Shown one piece after another: positions 1 to 9,386 of a DNA stretch of 9,386 bases. A program made the position numbers and the translations under genes. Within the stretch, counting starts at the first letter, position 1. Each line of letters starts with the position of its first letter. The DNA lies in the NCBI GenBank assembly GCA_002470565.1, contig DKMQ01000053.1, positions 1-9,386 of the forward strand. Reading direction: 5' to 3'. This DNA comes from Oceanospirillaceae bacterium UBA7410 (lineage in GTDB: Bacteria; Pseudomonadota; Gammaproteobacteria; Pseudomonadales; Balneatricaceae). Below the pieces are notes generated by a model, which was not told the origin of the DNA, searched no databases, and was given only the letters and a program-made list of their open reading frames with translations.

Positions 1-23
1 AACCGAGCATGCTCGGTTTTTTT
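1..23 (+). terminator. Rho-independent terminator-like hairpin at the left edge
   Basis: Bases 1-18 form a perfect palindrome: stem AACCGAG, loop CATG, stem CTCGGTT. A run of seven T (17-23) follows on the plus strand. It would end a plus-strand gene lying outside the window. The minus-strand ProQ-type gene ends 35 bases to the right, so the same hairpin could also stop that transcript. That would need a T-run on the minus strand beyond base 1, which cannot be seen. The A-run before the stem on the minus strand fits a bidirectional terminator between convergent genes. Confidence 0.75.
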
Positions 24-57
24 AGGTCTAACATAAGCTTAAATAATGTTACGTCTA

Positions 58-912
58 TTACTTATTCTTCTTAAGCAATAAGTCCAGCTTAGTTGCCATG
101 CGCTGGCCTTCATTTAGGCCATCAAATGGGCTTGGGGCTTTTTCAATCTTTGGCTGCGGCTTGTGACTTTTAGGAGCTTCAGTGCGCTTGGGTTTGCTAT
201 ACACTTGCTCAGGGCGCTTTTTAGCACTTGGCCGAGGTTTATTAGGCTTACGAGGCGCTGGCAATTTAGTCAGGGCATGCGCGGCTTCATCAGCCGTTAC
301 AGCACCTTGCGCTTCACCTAGCAAATTAATGCGTGGCGCAGCGTCTGTTTGCGATTTCAAATAACCAAAAGCTCGCACGTAACTTGCTAGTCCCCGCTTA
401 ATCTTGGTTTGACTTAGTTTTCCATCAGCAACCAAATCTTCTTGTATGCCAATCTTCAGCGGCCTAGGCTTAGCAAAACAAAAAGTTTGTGGGTAAGTTT
501 CACAAATCAATTCAACTGCCGCCCGATTTGCGGCTCGACTTTTAGCTTTTTTACGTTCAGCTGCAGTAATTTCAGGCACCACTTGTCCAGATGTAGCTGA
601 TTCAGATGTCACTGGCTCAGCAACTAATGAGCTAGTTGTTTCTGGAAGCTCGGTTTGCACCAAAGTAGAAGTTTCTTGTGTTATAGGTAGTTCGCTAGTG
701 CTGGTCATAATGTCTTGATTTTGATTATCTATAAATATCTGACTGCGGCCCTGCTCAACTTGCTGCTTTAATTGTTGGTGCTCTTGCCTTAGAGTATCAA
801 CGTGCTGCTGTTGCCGTATCAGAAGATTTTGTTGTGTTTTAATACGTTCTGAAAGCTTTTGAGTAAGCTCTAATGTACCTAAATTTTTCAGTTTAGAATC
901 AGTCATTCTCAT
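58..912 (-). CDS. ProQ/FinO-domain RNA-binding protein with long N- and C-terminal extensions
   Basis: Likely RNA chaperone of the ProQ/FinO family, whose members bind structured small RNAs and mRNA 3' ends in the cytoplasm. The ProQ domain is at about residues 119-217. It contains an ICETYPQTF helix, the family hallmark RPLKIGI (150-156), and the LSQTKIKRGLASYVRAFGYL segment that matches the ProQ helix ending in a conserved Tyr-Leu. Residues 11-55 are rich in Gln, Leu and Glu with heptad-like spacing and probably form a coiled coil. Residues 56-118 are a Ser/Thr/Glu-rich linker. Residues 218-262 are a Lys/Pro/Arg-rich tail. A short amphipathic end (264-284) carries LNEGQRMATKLDLLLKK. At 284 residues it is longer than E. 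coli ProQ (about 230), and the domain is central rather than N-terminal, so I do not call it proQ. The start is uncertain. The ATG two codons in (906) is about as good, with a GAAAG six bases before it, and neither start has a strong Shine-Dalgarno. A TACAAT -10-like hexamer (952-957, minus) has no convincing -35. Confidence 0.88.
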   Translation of the reverse strand: MRMTDSKLKNLGTLELTQKLSERIKTQQNLLIRQQQHVDTLRQEHQQLKQQVEQGRSQIFIDNQNQDIMTSTSELPITQETSTLVQTELPETTSSLVAEPVTSESATSGQVVPEITAAERKKAKSRAANRAAVELICETYPQTFCFAKPRPLKIGIQEDLVADGKLSQTKIKRGLASYVRAFGYLKSQTDAAPRINLLGEAQGAVTADEAAHALTKLPAPRKPNKPRPSAKKRPEQVYSKPKRTEAPKSHKPQPKIEKAPSPFDGLNEGQRMATKLDLLLKKNK

Positions 913-1017
913 CTTTCACTATTAAACATACGTCTTTTCATAACGTTAAGTATTGTACCTATTGATTGAGCCGAGAGCTATAGGTTTGCGACTTTTACAC
1001 TAACTTGAGCGTCGTAC

Positions 1018-1047
1018 TTGCAGAAACCTTCAATCCTTGCCTATACT
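1018..1047 (+). promoter_or_regulatory. Possible sigma70 promoter for the plus-strand unknown gene
   Basis: TATACT at 1042-1047 matches the -10 consensus at five of six positions. A weak -35, TTGCAG at 1018-1023, lies 18 bases upstream. The predicted transcript start is near 1054, leaving a leader of about 60 bases before the ATG at 1114. The -35 is poor, so the site would probably be weak or need an activator. Confidence 0.35.
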
Positions 1048-1113
1048 CTATCTATAAGTTGCACATTATCTGCCTAACATATCGTTATTATCGGTTTTTT
1101 TAGAGGATATGCC

Positions 1114-1815
1114 ATGTCTACTGTAATTCCCAGTGCCAAAGTCATTGATCTTTTTAGCGGCCGCGAACGCCAAAACCAACATCACCCTAAGGTGATTCGA
1201 TTAGCGCCAGAACTAGACGGTTTTGAAGTGCTCTACTCCAACGAGCATGGCCATCCAAAAGTAGGCCAAGAGCTTTTTTCTGTCAGCATTTTATTTTGGG
1301 CTTTACTTGATGACGGTTCTTTTGCCGGCATGATTCCATGGTTTGATGAACTAATCATTTGCTACGAGCTTAACTGCCCTAATAAAGGTTTTTTTCAAGG
1401 TTACTATGACCCTGGACTAGACCAAACTATGCCCCAAGTTCCAGAACACAAATGCATCGAGCTTATTAGCGCTGCTGATTACTTTGACTTTGAAGAAGAT
1501 GGAACAGTGTTTGTGGTACAAGAGTTATCTGACACTTGTGGCACCCATGCTGTATTTACTGCTGATAATTTTGATCACTTCTGGATGAGCGAAGTGTTTA
1601 GTTGGCGCCTGCATAGTGATGGACGTATTCAAGCGTTGATGGTAGATGCTGAACGGGTGGAGCGCTGGCCTGTACTGGTAGGTGATGACTGTTTAGTAGC
1701 TTGTGATGAATCTGAAGATTTCGTCAATTATTTTCAATATACAGTTGCCATTAATATTAAGAAACAAGATCCACAGACTATGGCTGTATTAGATCAATTA
1801 AAGTCTGACTCTTAA
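1114..1815 (+). CDS. Conserved-looking protein of unknown function, acidic and soluble
   Basis: I do not recognise this family. The 233-residue product has no signal peptide or membrane segment, so it is probably cytoplasmic. It is rich in Asp and Glu and in aromatics, with Trp/Phe clusters such as IPWFDELIICYELNC (about 74-88) and DNFDHFWMSEVFSW (about 151-164). It opens with an AKVIDLFSGR stretch (8-17), after which the first 30 residues look flexible. Six cysteines (83, 88, 114, 142, 193, 197) do not form an obvious metal-binding pattern. The start is well supported: AGAGGA at 1102-1107 sits six bases before the ATG. It is the only plus-strand gene here. It is divergent from the ProQ-type gene and convergent with the DUF6586-like gene, so it is likely a single-gene transcript. 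Coding quality looks like that of its neighbours, with no sign of transfer. The reading frame is convincing; the function is unknown. Confidence 0.82.
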   Translation: MSTVIPSAKVIDLFSGRERQNQHHPKVIRLAPELDGFEVLYSNEHGHPKVGQELFSVSILFWALLDDGSFAGMIPWFDELIICYELNCPNKGFFQGYYDPGLDQTMPQVPEHKCIELISAADYFDFEEDGTVFVVQELSDTCGTHAVFTADNFDHFWMSEVFSWRLHSDGRIQALMVDAERVERWPVLVGDDCLVACDESEDFVNYFQYTVAINIKKQDPQTMAVLDQLKSDS

Positions 1816-1831
1816 AACCCCCTTTTTTACA

Positions 1832-2359
1832 TCACCACTCTTGCATAGAGTGTCTGATAGACGTTTGCAAAGCTTCCAGCGCATCAAGCCAGCCCTTTAC
1901 AGGCCAATGATCTGGATCAGTTAAATCGTCGATGTTTTGAGTAGTAATTAACTGTTCAGATGGACCTTGTAACCTAGGTGTAATACTAAAATCAGCTTGG
2001 CCTTGCAGTGCAATCCAATGCGCCCAATCACCTTCTTGTAACAAGACTAATATTTGCTGGGCTTCTGGGGACAAATAATCCTGCTTTATTAACAAAGCTT
2101 CAATATCTGACCAGGTGAGTAAATCAATATCATCAAAACGAGTATTAGCTAACTGCTTCAAACTAGCCTGAGCCAGGTATTTTGCCGCACTAAGTAAGTG
2201 GTCCACGATGGCATATTGATAAGCCATGCGCTTTGGCCGCTGTCGCCAGTAATGTATATCTTCGTTGTTGCCGTACTGAGTGAGCAGGTCTTGCCATAAG
2301 CATTTGCCAAAAGCCAGTCGGTGTTGACTGGCTTTTAACCATTGATCTTGAACTGCCAT
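1832..2359 (-). CDS. DUF6586-like protein of unknown function downstream of topA
   Basis: The 175-residue product is largely helical by eye, soluble, and has many Gln, Leu and Trp residues. The N-terminal part (ASQHRLAFGKCLWQDLL, then AYQYAIVDHLLSAAKYLAQ at about 46-64) resembles the helical pattern of the DUF6586 proteins. As I recall, these are encoded next to topA in Pseudomonas (PA3010 type). The family name is from memory and the match is by pattern only. The ATG lies 4 bases after the topA stop codon, and no strong Shine-Dalgarno is visible (AGCGAAAT at best), so translation is probably coupled to topA. The coding end overlaps a small hairpin (1836-1852, six-base stem) with no T-run. 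The gene converges on the plus-strand unknown gene across 16 bases. No catalytic motif is visible, and the function is unknown. Confidence 0.8.
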   Translation of the reverse strand: MAVQDQWLKASQHRLAFGKCLWQDLLTQYGNNEDIHYWRQRPKRMAYQYAIVDHLLSAAKYLAQASLKQLANTRFDDIDLLTWSDIEALLIKQDYLSPEAQQILVLLQEGDWAHWIALQGQADFSITPRLQGPSEQLITTQNIDDLTDPDHWPVKGWLDALEALQTSIRHSMQEW

Positions 2360-2363
2360 AGTA

Positions 2364-5087
2364 TTATTTCGCTGCTACAGGTTTAGCAGGCGCTTTTTTA
2401 ACTGCTTTTTTAGCTGGCTTTTTAGTAGCTTTTTTAGCAGCGACCTTTTTAACTGGAACTTTTTTAACTGGAACTTCTTCAACCCACTTATCACCTACAT
2501 ACATAGCGCGCCAACCCGAAGCTTTCTTTTCTATTTCAGTCATCACATACTGCTCTTTAGTCTTACGACTATAGCGAACAATAGAAGGGTTGCCTTCGTG
2601 ATCTTTCACTGGAGCTTTAAGTAAAAAAGCATATTTAGGATCTAGGGCATCTTTATGGGGCAAAATTTCAGCCAGCAAAGGTGCACGAGTTTCACGGTTT
2701 TTCGGGAATTTACTTGCAGCTAAGAATAAACCTGCAGCTCCATCACGCAATATATAATGGTCATCCACTTTGTCGCATGCTAATTCTGGCATAGGGATCG
2801 GATCCATTTTTGGCGGTGCAGCTTCACCACTGCGCAATAACTTGCGTGTGTTTTTACATTCAGCATTGGCGCAATCAAAATATTTGCCAAAGCGTCCAGT
2901 TTTTAAATGCATATCAGCGTCACACTTATCGCACTGAATCAGCGGCCCATCATAGCCTTTAATACGATACTCACCCGCTTCTACTTCAAAGCCACTACAA
3001 TCTGGGTTATTACCACACACGTGTAACTTGCGCTGTGCATCAATTAAATAACCATCCATTGCAGTATCACACACTTTGCAACGACGCTTCTTAATGAGTA
3101 AACGTGACTCTGCTTCATCATCCGCATCTACTGCCACTACTTCGTCTCCAGAGACTAGGTTAATGGTTTCTTTACAGCGTTCCTTGGGTGGAAGAGCATA
3201 GCCTGAGCACCCTAAAAACACACCCGTAGATGCAGTGCGAATGTTCATAGCTTTGCTACAGCTTGGACACTCAATGTCAGTAATCGTTGGAGTATTAGCT
3301 CGCATGCCGTCTTCTGCTTCAGCAGAAGTCAATTTACGACTAAAAGCTTTATAGAAAACATTTAATAGGCGTTTCCAGTCAGTTTCGCCTTTAGCCACAC
3401 TATCTAAACGCTGTTCCATATTGGCGGTGAAAGAATAATCCATCAGGTCTGCGAAGTTTTCTTCTAACCTATCTGTGACAATATCACCCATTTTTTCAGC
3501 ATAAAAACGTCGATTTTGCACCATCACATATCCACGATCCTGAATAGTGGAAATGATACTAGCATAGGTTGAAGGTCTGCCGATGCCTTGCTTTTCCAAT
3601 TCCTTAACCAAACTGGCTTCAGAAAAACGAGGTGCAGATTTAGTAAAGTGTTGACTAGGTGAAAGCTTTTTAAGCGTTAGTACATCGCCCTTGTTTACAT
3701 CCGGTAAGATCAAATCTTCATCTTTTTTGCTAACACTGGGCTGCACGCGAGAATAACCATCAAAACGCATAATTCGACCACGGGTGCGCAAACTAAAACC
3801 ACCTGCTTCAACAACGATAGTAGTACTGGTATAGAGCGCCGGAAGCATTTGACATGCAACAAATTGACGCCAAATAAGCTCGTACAGCCGCTCCGAGTCA
3901 CGCTCCATATTACTTAAAGATGTAGACTTTAAAGCCACCTGAGAGGGCCTTATAGCTTCGTGAGCCTCTTGTGCACCATCCTTACTAGAGTATCCTATAG
4001 GGTCAGTTGGCAAATACTCTTTGCCATAACTTTTTTCAATGTAATCGCGGCAATTATTAACTGCATCTTTACTAAGGTTAGTAGAGTCAGTGCGCATGTA
4101 CGTAATATAGCCCGCCTCATAAAGCCTTTGTGCCAACATCATGGTTTTCTTCACCCCAAAACCTAGGCGAGTACTTGCCGCTTGCTGCAGGGTAGATGTG
4201 ATATAAGGTGCTGAAGGCTTGCTAGAAGTAGCTTTATCTTGACGTTGCTGGACTACAAACGGTTGTTTCTCCAGCAAAGCAACAGCGGCATCACTTTGTT
4301 GCTGGTCTACTGGTTTGAACTCACTACCATTTTGTTTATGTACTTGCAAAAACAAAGGCTTGTCTTGGTCATTAACCACATCAGCTTTAAGCTCCCAATA
4401 TTCATCAGGCACAAAAGCTCGAATAATTCGCTCTCGTTCAACAACTAACTTAACAGCCACAGACTGAACACGGCCAGCTGATAATCCACGCGCAAGCTTT
4501 GCCCACAATAAAGGGGACACCATAAAGCCCACCACACGATCAAGAAAACGTCTGGCTTGCTGAGCGTTAACGTGATCCATGTCTAATATGCCAGGGTTAG
4601 CAAAGGCAGTTTGAATGGCTGTTTCTGTAATTTCGTTAAATACAACACGCTGGTATCGGCTTTGGTCGCCGCCTATGGCTTCACGAAGGTGCCAAGCAAT
4701 GGCTTCTCCCTCTCTATCCAAATCCGTTGCAAGGTATATTGTGTCTGCATCTTTGGCTAGTCGGCGCAATTCCTCAACTACTTTTTCTTTACCAGGAAGT
4801 ATTTGATAATCTGCTCGCCAGTCATTTTCTGGATCAATACCCATACGCCTAACAAGCTGCTTACGAGATCTAGCTTGTTTATAAATAACCTTGTCATCTG
4901 GGTCCATACTACGCACTTTAGCGGCTTCCAAAGCACGCGCCTTAGGATCAGCACTTCCTGGAGGAGACTTAGTAGGCAAATCACGAATATGGCCAACACT
5001 GGACTTTACAATAAAATCTGTACCTAAATATTTATTGATAGTTTTGGCTTTGGCTGGTGATTCCACTATAACGAGGGACTTACCCAT
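2364..5087 (-). CDS. topA: DNA topoisomerase I (type IA, omega protein)
   Basis: Relaxes negatively supercoiled DNA by cutting one strand through a 5'-phosphotyrosine link. The Toprim domain is N-terminal, with [15 protein letters not shown] (Glu9) and the acidic triad [15 protein letters not shown] (Asp122, Asp124, Glu126). The active-site Tyr is Tyr330 in [10 protein letters not shown], followed by Arg332. These sit 11 residues later than E. coli Glu/Asp and Tyr319, because of a longer loop after residue 44. The conserved [12 protein letters not shown] segment is at about 501-512. Three C-terminal tetracysteine zinc ribbons follow: Cys607/610/627/638, Cys670/673/691/697 and Cys719/722/739/744. 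After the last folded segment (YVGDKWVEE, ending about 871) there is a Lys/Ala/Pro/Val tail to residue 907. The length, 907 residues, exceeds the 865 of E. coli mainly through that loop and tail. The start is firm, as the N-terminus aligns with E. coli. A GGAA lies nine bases upstream. The DUF6586-like gene follows after 4 bases. Confidence 0.98.
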   Translation of the reverse strand: MGKSLVIVESPAKAKTINKYLGTDFIVKSSVGHIRDLPTKSPPGSADPKARALEAAKVRSMDPDDKVIYKQARSRKQLVRRMGIDPENDWRADYQILPGKEKVVEELRRLAKDADTIYLATDLDREGEAIAWHLREAIGGDQSRYQRVVFNEITETAIQTAFANPGILDMDHVNAQQARRFLDRVVGFMVSPLLWAKLARGLSAGRVQSVAVKLVVERERIIRAFVPDEYWELKADVVNDQDKPLFLQVHKQNGSEFKPVDQQQSDAAVALLEKQPFVVQQRQDKATSSKPSAPYITSTLQQAASTRLGFGVKKTMMLAQRLYEAGYITYMRTDSTNLSKDAVNNCRDYIEKSYGKEYLPTDPIGYSSKDGAQEAHEAIRPSQVALKSTSLSNMERDSERLYELIWRQFVACQMLPALYTSTTIVVEAGGFSLRTRGRIMRFDGYSRVQPSVSKKDEDLILPDVNKGDVLTLKKLSPSQHFTKSAPRFSEASLVKELEKQGIGRPSTYASIISTIQDRGYVMVQNRRFYAEKMGDIVTDRLEENFADLMDYSFTANMEQRLDSVAKGETDWKRLLNVFYKAFSRKLTSAEAEDGMRANTPTITDIECPSCSKAMNIRTASTGVFLGCSGYALPPKERCKETINLVSGDEVVAVDADDEAESRLLIKKRRCKVCDTAMDGYLIDAQRKLHVCGNNPDCSGFEVEAGEYRIKGYDGPLIQCDKCDADMHLKTGRFGKYFDCANAECKNTRKLLRSGEAAPPKMDPIPMPELACDKVDDHYILRDGAAGLFLAASKFPKNRETRAPLLAEILPHKDALDPKYAFLLKAPVKDHEGNPSIVRYSRKTKEQYVMTEIEKKASGWRAMYVGDKWVEEVPVKKVPVKKVAAKKATKKPAKKAVKKAPAKPVAAK
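2446..2475 (-). repeat. Perfect 15-base tandem duplication in the topA tail
   Basis: TTTTTAACTGGAACT (plus strand) occurs twice head to tail with no mismatch and is in frame. It encodes the repeated VPVKK near residues 872-881 of TopA. It lies in a lysine-rich, low-complexity coding stretch (about 2367-2475) that also has several runs of six A on the coding strand. This suggests recent slippage expansion of the tail. Confidence 0.9.
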
Positions 5088-5107
5088 GCAATTTCATTCC
5101 AATAGTT

Positions 5108-5117
5108 ACGTATACGT
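5108..5117. other. 10-base perfect palindrome in the topA leader
   Basis: ACGTATACGT is its own reverse complement and lies 21-30 bases upstream of the topA start codon, inside the predicted leader. It could be a small operator half or chance. Nothing else identifies it. Confidence 0.3.
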
Positions 5118-5137
5118 CGCATTGATTACGACAGTTA

Positions 5138-5149
5138 TAAGGCGCCTTA
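5138..5149. promoter_or_regulatory. 12-base palindrome spanning the predicted topA transcription start
   Basis: TAAGGCGCCTTA is a perfect palindrome. It overlaps the last base of the putative -10 and covers the GC-rich discriminator and the predicted start near 5142. A protein bound here would block initiation. The GC-rich discriminator alone could also make the promoter sensitive to supercoiling. Confidence 0.4.
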
Positions 5150-5176
5150 GTGTAGGCACATCTGGTAGAAGGTCAA
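5149..5176 (-). promoter_or_regulatory. Putative sigma70 promoter of topA
   Basis: On the minus strand TTGACC (5171-5176, five of six to consensus), a 16-base spacer and TACACT (5149-5154, four of six) form a plausible promoter. The predicted start is near 5142, giving a leader of about 55 bases. It lies downstream of the fadA terminator, so topA should be transcribed independently of fadBA. The discriminator (AAGGCGCC) is GC-rich. Confidence 0.6.
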
Positions 5177-5248
5177 GTTAGTTAAGACTTCTATTGTTTA
5201 AAATTCCACTTTTTGATGCAAAAAGCAAGCAATATCATCTCACACCAT

Positions 5249-5275
5249 AAAAAAAGGCTAGATAACTAGCCTTTT
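5249..5275 (-). terminator. Rho-independent terminator of the fadBA operon
   Basis: A ten-base perfect stem (AAAAGGCTAG with CTAGCCTTTT, 5252-5275) with a TTAT loop on the minus strand is followed by seven T (5249-5255 complement, partly shared with the stem). It lies 38 bases after the fadA stop. The plus strand offers only four T, so it acts mainly on the minus strand and separates fadBA from topA. Confidence 0.9.
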
Positions 5276-5313
5276 GAATTTATTGAAGTTTGTAGCATTT
5301 TTAGAAGCAACAG

Positions 5314-8681
<3,368 letters not shown>

Positions 8682-8731
8682 GCATGGACTCCTTGGATAA
8701 AATTAGACGTATAAAAGCGTTAGTTATAAAA

Positions 8732-8749
8732 TTCATACGCTTGTTTGAA
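8732..8749. promoter_or_regulatory. PsrA-like operator upstream of fadB
   Basis: The inverted repeat TTCATAC-GCTT-GTTTGAA has seven-base arms with one mismatch around a four-base centre. Its core CATAC-N4-GTTTG matches the PsrA consensus (G/C)AAAC-N2-4-GTTT(G/C) at nine of ten defined positions. PsrA is a TetR-family repressor that releases DNA on binding long-chain fatty acids and controls fadBA5 in Pseudomonas. The site lies just downstream of the predicted transcript start (near 8755) and inside the spacer of a second possible promoter, which fits repression. The link to PsrA is inferred, as the regulator gene is not in the window. Confidence 0.6.
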
Positions 8750-8761
8750 AATAGTAATAGC

Positions 8762-8789
8762 ACTTTAAACCAGCCAGAGTCAAAGTCAA
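8762..8789 (-). promoter_or_regulatory. Putative sigma70 promoter of fadBA
   Basis: TTGACT (8784-8789, minus, five of six), a 16-base spacer and TAAAGT (8762-8767, four of six) give a plausible promoter with a start near 8755 and a leader of about 75 bases. An alternative is TATAAC (8723-8728) with a weak TTTCAA -35 (8745-8750), whose spacer holds most of the PsrA-like site. I cannot decide between them. Confidence 0.5.
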
Positions 8790-8800
8790 CCGTGACTCTG
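8775..8800 (-). other. Hairpin with alternative pairing between the last gene and fadB
   Basis: CAGAGTCA and TGACTCTG form a perfect eight-base stem around a ten-base loop (8783-8792). Inside the loop is a second TGACT that could pair instead with the first AGTCA in a five-base stem. It follows the stop of the unknown gene at 8823 by 22 bases and may weakly terminate it. The bases after the stem on the minus strand (GCTGGTTTAAAG) are not a proper T-run. It overlaps the -35 of the putative fadB promoter. Confidence 0.45.
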
Positions 8801-8822
8801 CAGCCACAGCAATACTGGGTAT

Positions 8823-9347
8823 CTAGAAGCCTTCTAAAATCAACTCTTTGAGCACACCTTCCAAGTCATTTAGCTGACCTGGTGTAGATCTTTCATGCCA
8901 ATAGGCATGCGCCATAATAGGCGTAACACTTAGGGCATAGACATCATCTGGCAAGCGTTCGACCAAATTAGCTAGGCACGCTAGTTGTTCTGGCTTTAAC
9001 GTGCCTTCGCCACGACTCCAACACCAACCTGCAGGTAAACCTTTGGTATTGAGCCCATTGGCTTTAAATATTTCCCACGCCTGTTTTTTGATCGCCATCA
9101 TTCCATCAGAACGATTGCGTGTATTGACCTTAGGTAAGCCATAGCTAGTTGCTAAATGACTTTCAGGTGCTAACTGCCCCTGCTCTCTTGGCCCCTGTAG
9201 TTTACCTACGTTCACTTTTAGGCCTTTAGTCATAGCCAACTGCCTGATTTTGGCTTGCGCCCGCTGCAGTGGTGTAGGCATAACCCAAGCTATAGAACCA
9301 ACCAAAGAGAGACATACAAAAAGCACGATAAAGGTTTTTATTTCCAC
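8823..9347 (-). CDS. Small membrane-anchored or exported protein of unknown function
   Basis: I do not recognise this family. The 174-residue product begins with a hydrophobic segment (about residues 4-23, FIVLFVCLSLVGSIAWVM) after Glu2 and Lys4. It could be a single membrane anchor or a signal peptide, possibly cleaved after SIA at about 20. The rest is hydrophilic: a basic stretch TPLQRAQAKIRQLAMTKGLKVNV (25-47), a WCWSRGEG turn (108-115), and a helical end (about 156-172). Cys109 and Cys124 are the only cysteines after the membrane segment. The start codon is GTG (9345-9347), supported by a GGAG five bases upstream; no better in-frame ATG precedes the hydrophobic segment. It lies upstream of fadB on the same strand, 141 bases away with a promoter between, so it is probably not part of fadBA. 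Its role is unknown. Confidence 0.8.
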   Translation of the reverse strand: MEIKTFIVLFVCLSLVGSIAWVMPTPLQRAQAKIRQLAMTKGLKVNVGKLQGPREQGQLAPESHLATSYGLPKVNTRNRSDGMMAIKKQAWEIFKANGLNTKGLPAGWCWSRGEGTLKPEQLACLANLVERLPDDVYALSVTPIMAHAYWHERSTPGQLNDLEGVLKELILEGF

Positions 9348-9352
9348 TACAA

Positions 9353-9358
9353 CTCCAC
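9353..9358 (-). promoter_or_regulatory. Ribosome binding site that supports a GTG start
   Basis: On the minus strand GTGGAG ends five bases before the GTG at 9345-9347. This spacing and strength favour the GTG start and keep the full hydrophobic N-terminus of the encoded protein. Confidence 0.7.
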
Positions 9359-9386
9359 CACTTAATAAAAGAGAAAAGGCAATACG

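Noticed and set aside
1815..1831. A terminator between the convergent genes
   Set aside because: The only pairing is four A with four T around five C, which is too weak to terminate transcription.
2391..2475. A6-G runs in the topA tail as programmed -1 frameshift sites
   Set aside because: The runs are phased AAA-AAA-G in the topA frame, not A-AAA-AAG as a -1 slippery site needs, and I checked no downstream stem-loop. Slippage during transcription stays possible but unproven.
4778..5181. Several overlapping open frames on both strands at the topA 5' end
   Set aside because: They are shadows of topA. The one running past the topA start into the leader on the plus strand has no protein family features and crosses the topA promoter.

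Overview
The window looks like an ordinary chromosomal segment of a gammaproteobacterium with moderately low GC. The protein sequences and gene order resemble marine Oceanospirillales or Pseudomonas relatives. The pointers are a FadB/FadA pair of the short fadBA type, a DNA topoisomerase I with three tetracysteine zinc ribbons, a ProQ/FinO-domain protein, and the order fadB-fadA-topA-(DUF6586-like gene). That order matches what I remember of the fadBA5-topA neighbourhood of Pseudomonas aeruginosa. I see no mobile element, CRISPR array, tRNA, rRNA or phage gene.

Layout from left to right. Bases 1-23 hold a perfect hairpin followed by a T-run. A ProQ/FinO-domain gene lies on the minus strand (58-912). 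A 201-base divergent intergenic region follows, then one plus-strand gene of unknown function (1114-1815). That gene converges, across only 16 bases, on a DUF6586-like gene (1832-2359, minus). The DUF6586-like gene sits 4 bases downstream of topA (2364-5087, minus), so the two are probably one transcript. Between topA and fadA lie a plausible topA promoter with a 12-base palindrome at the predicted transcription start, and a strong rho-independent terminator that closes the fadBA operon. fadA (5314-6489) and fadB (6504-8681) are 14 bases apart and encode the two subunits of the fatty-acid oxidation complex. Upstream of fadB is a compact control region with a sigma70-like promoter, an inverted repeat close to the PsrA consensus, and a hairpin overlapping the -35. 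The last gene (8823-9347, minus) is a small unknown protein with an N-terminal membrane segment and a GTG start.

Functionally, FadB and FadA carry out the hydration, dehydrogenation and thiolysis steps of beta-oxidation. The operator-like site suggests induction by fatty acids through a PsrA-type repressor. TopA relaxes negative supercoils, and its promoter has a GC-rich discriminator, as many supercoiling-sensitive promoters do. The ProQ-domain protein is a likely RNA chaperone. The three remaining proteins have no assigned function. I did not find a clear novel multi-gene system. The most useful leads are regulatory (the fadB operator and the topA start-site palindrome) and architectural (the long extensions on the ProQ protein and the lysine-rich TopA tail).
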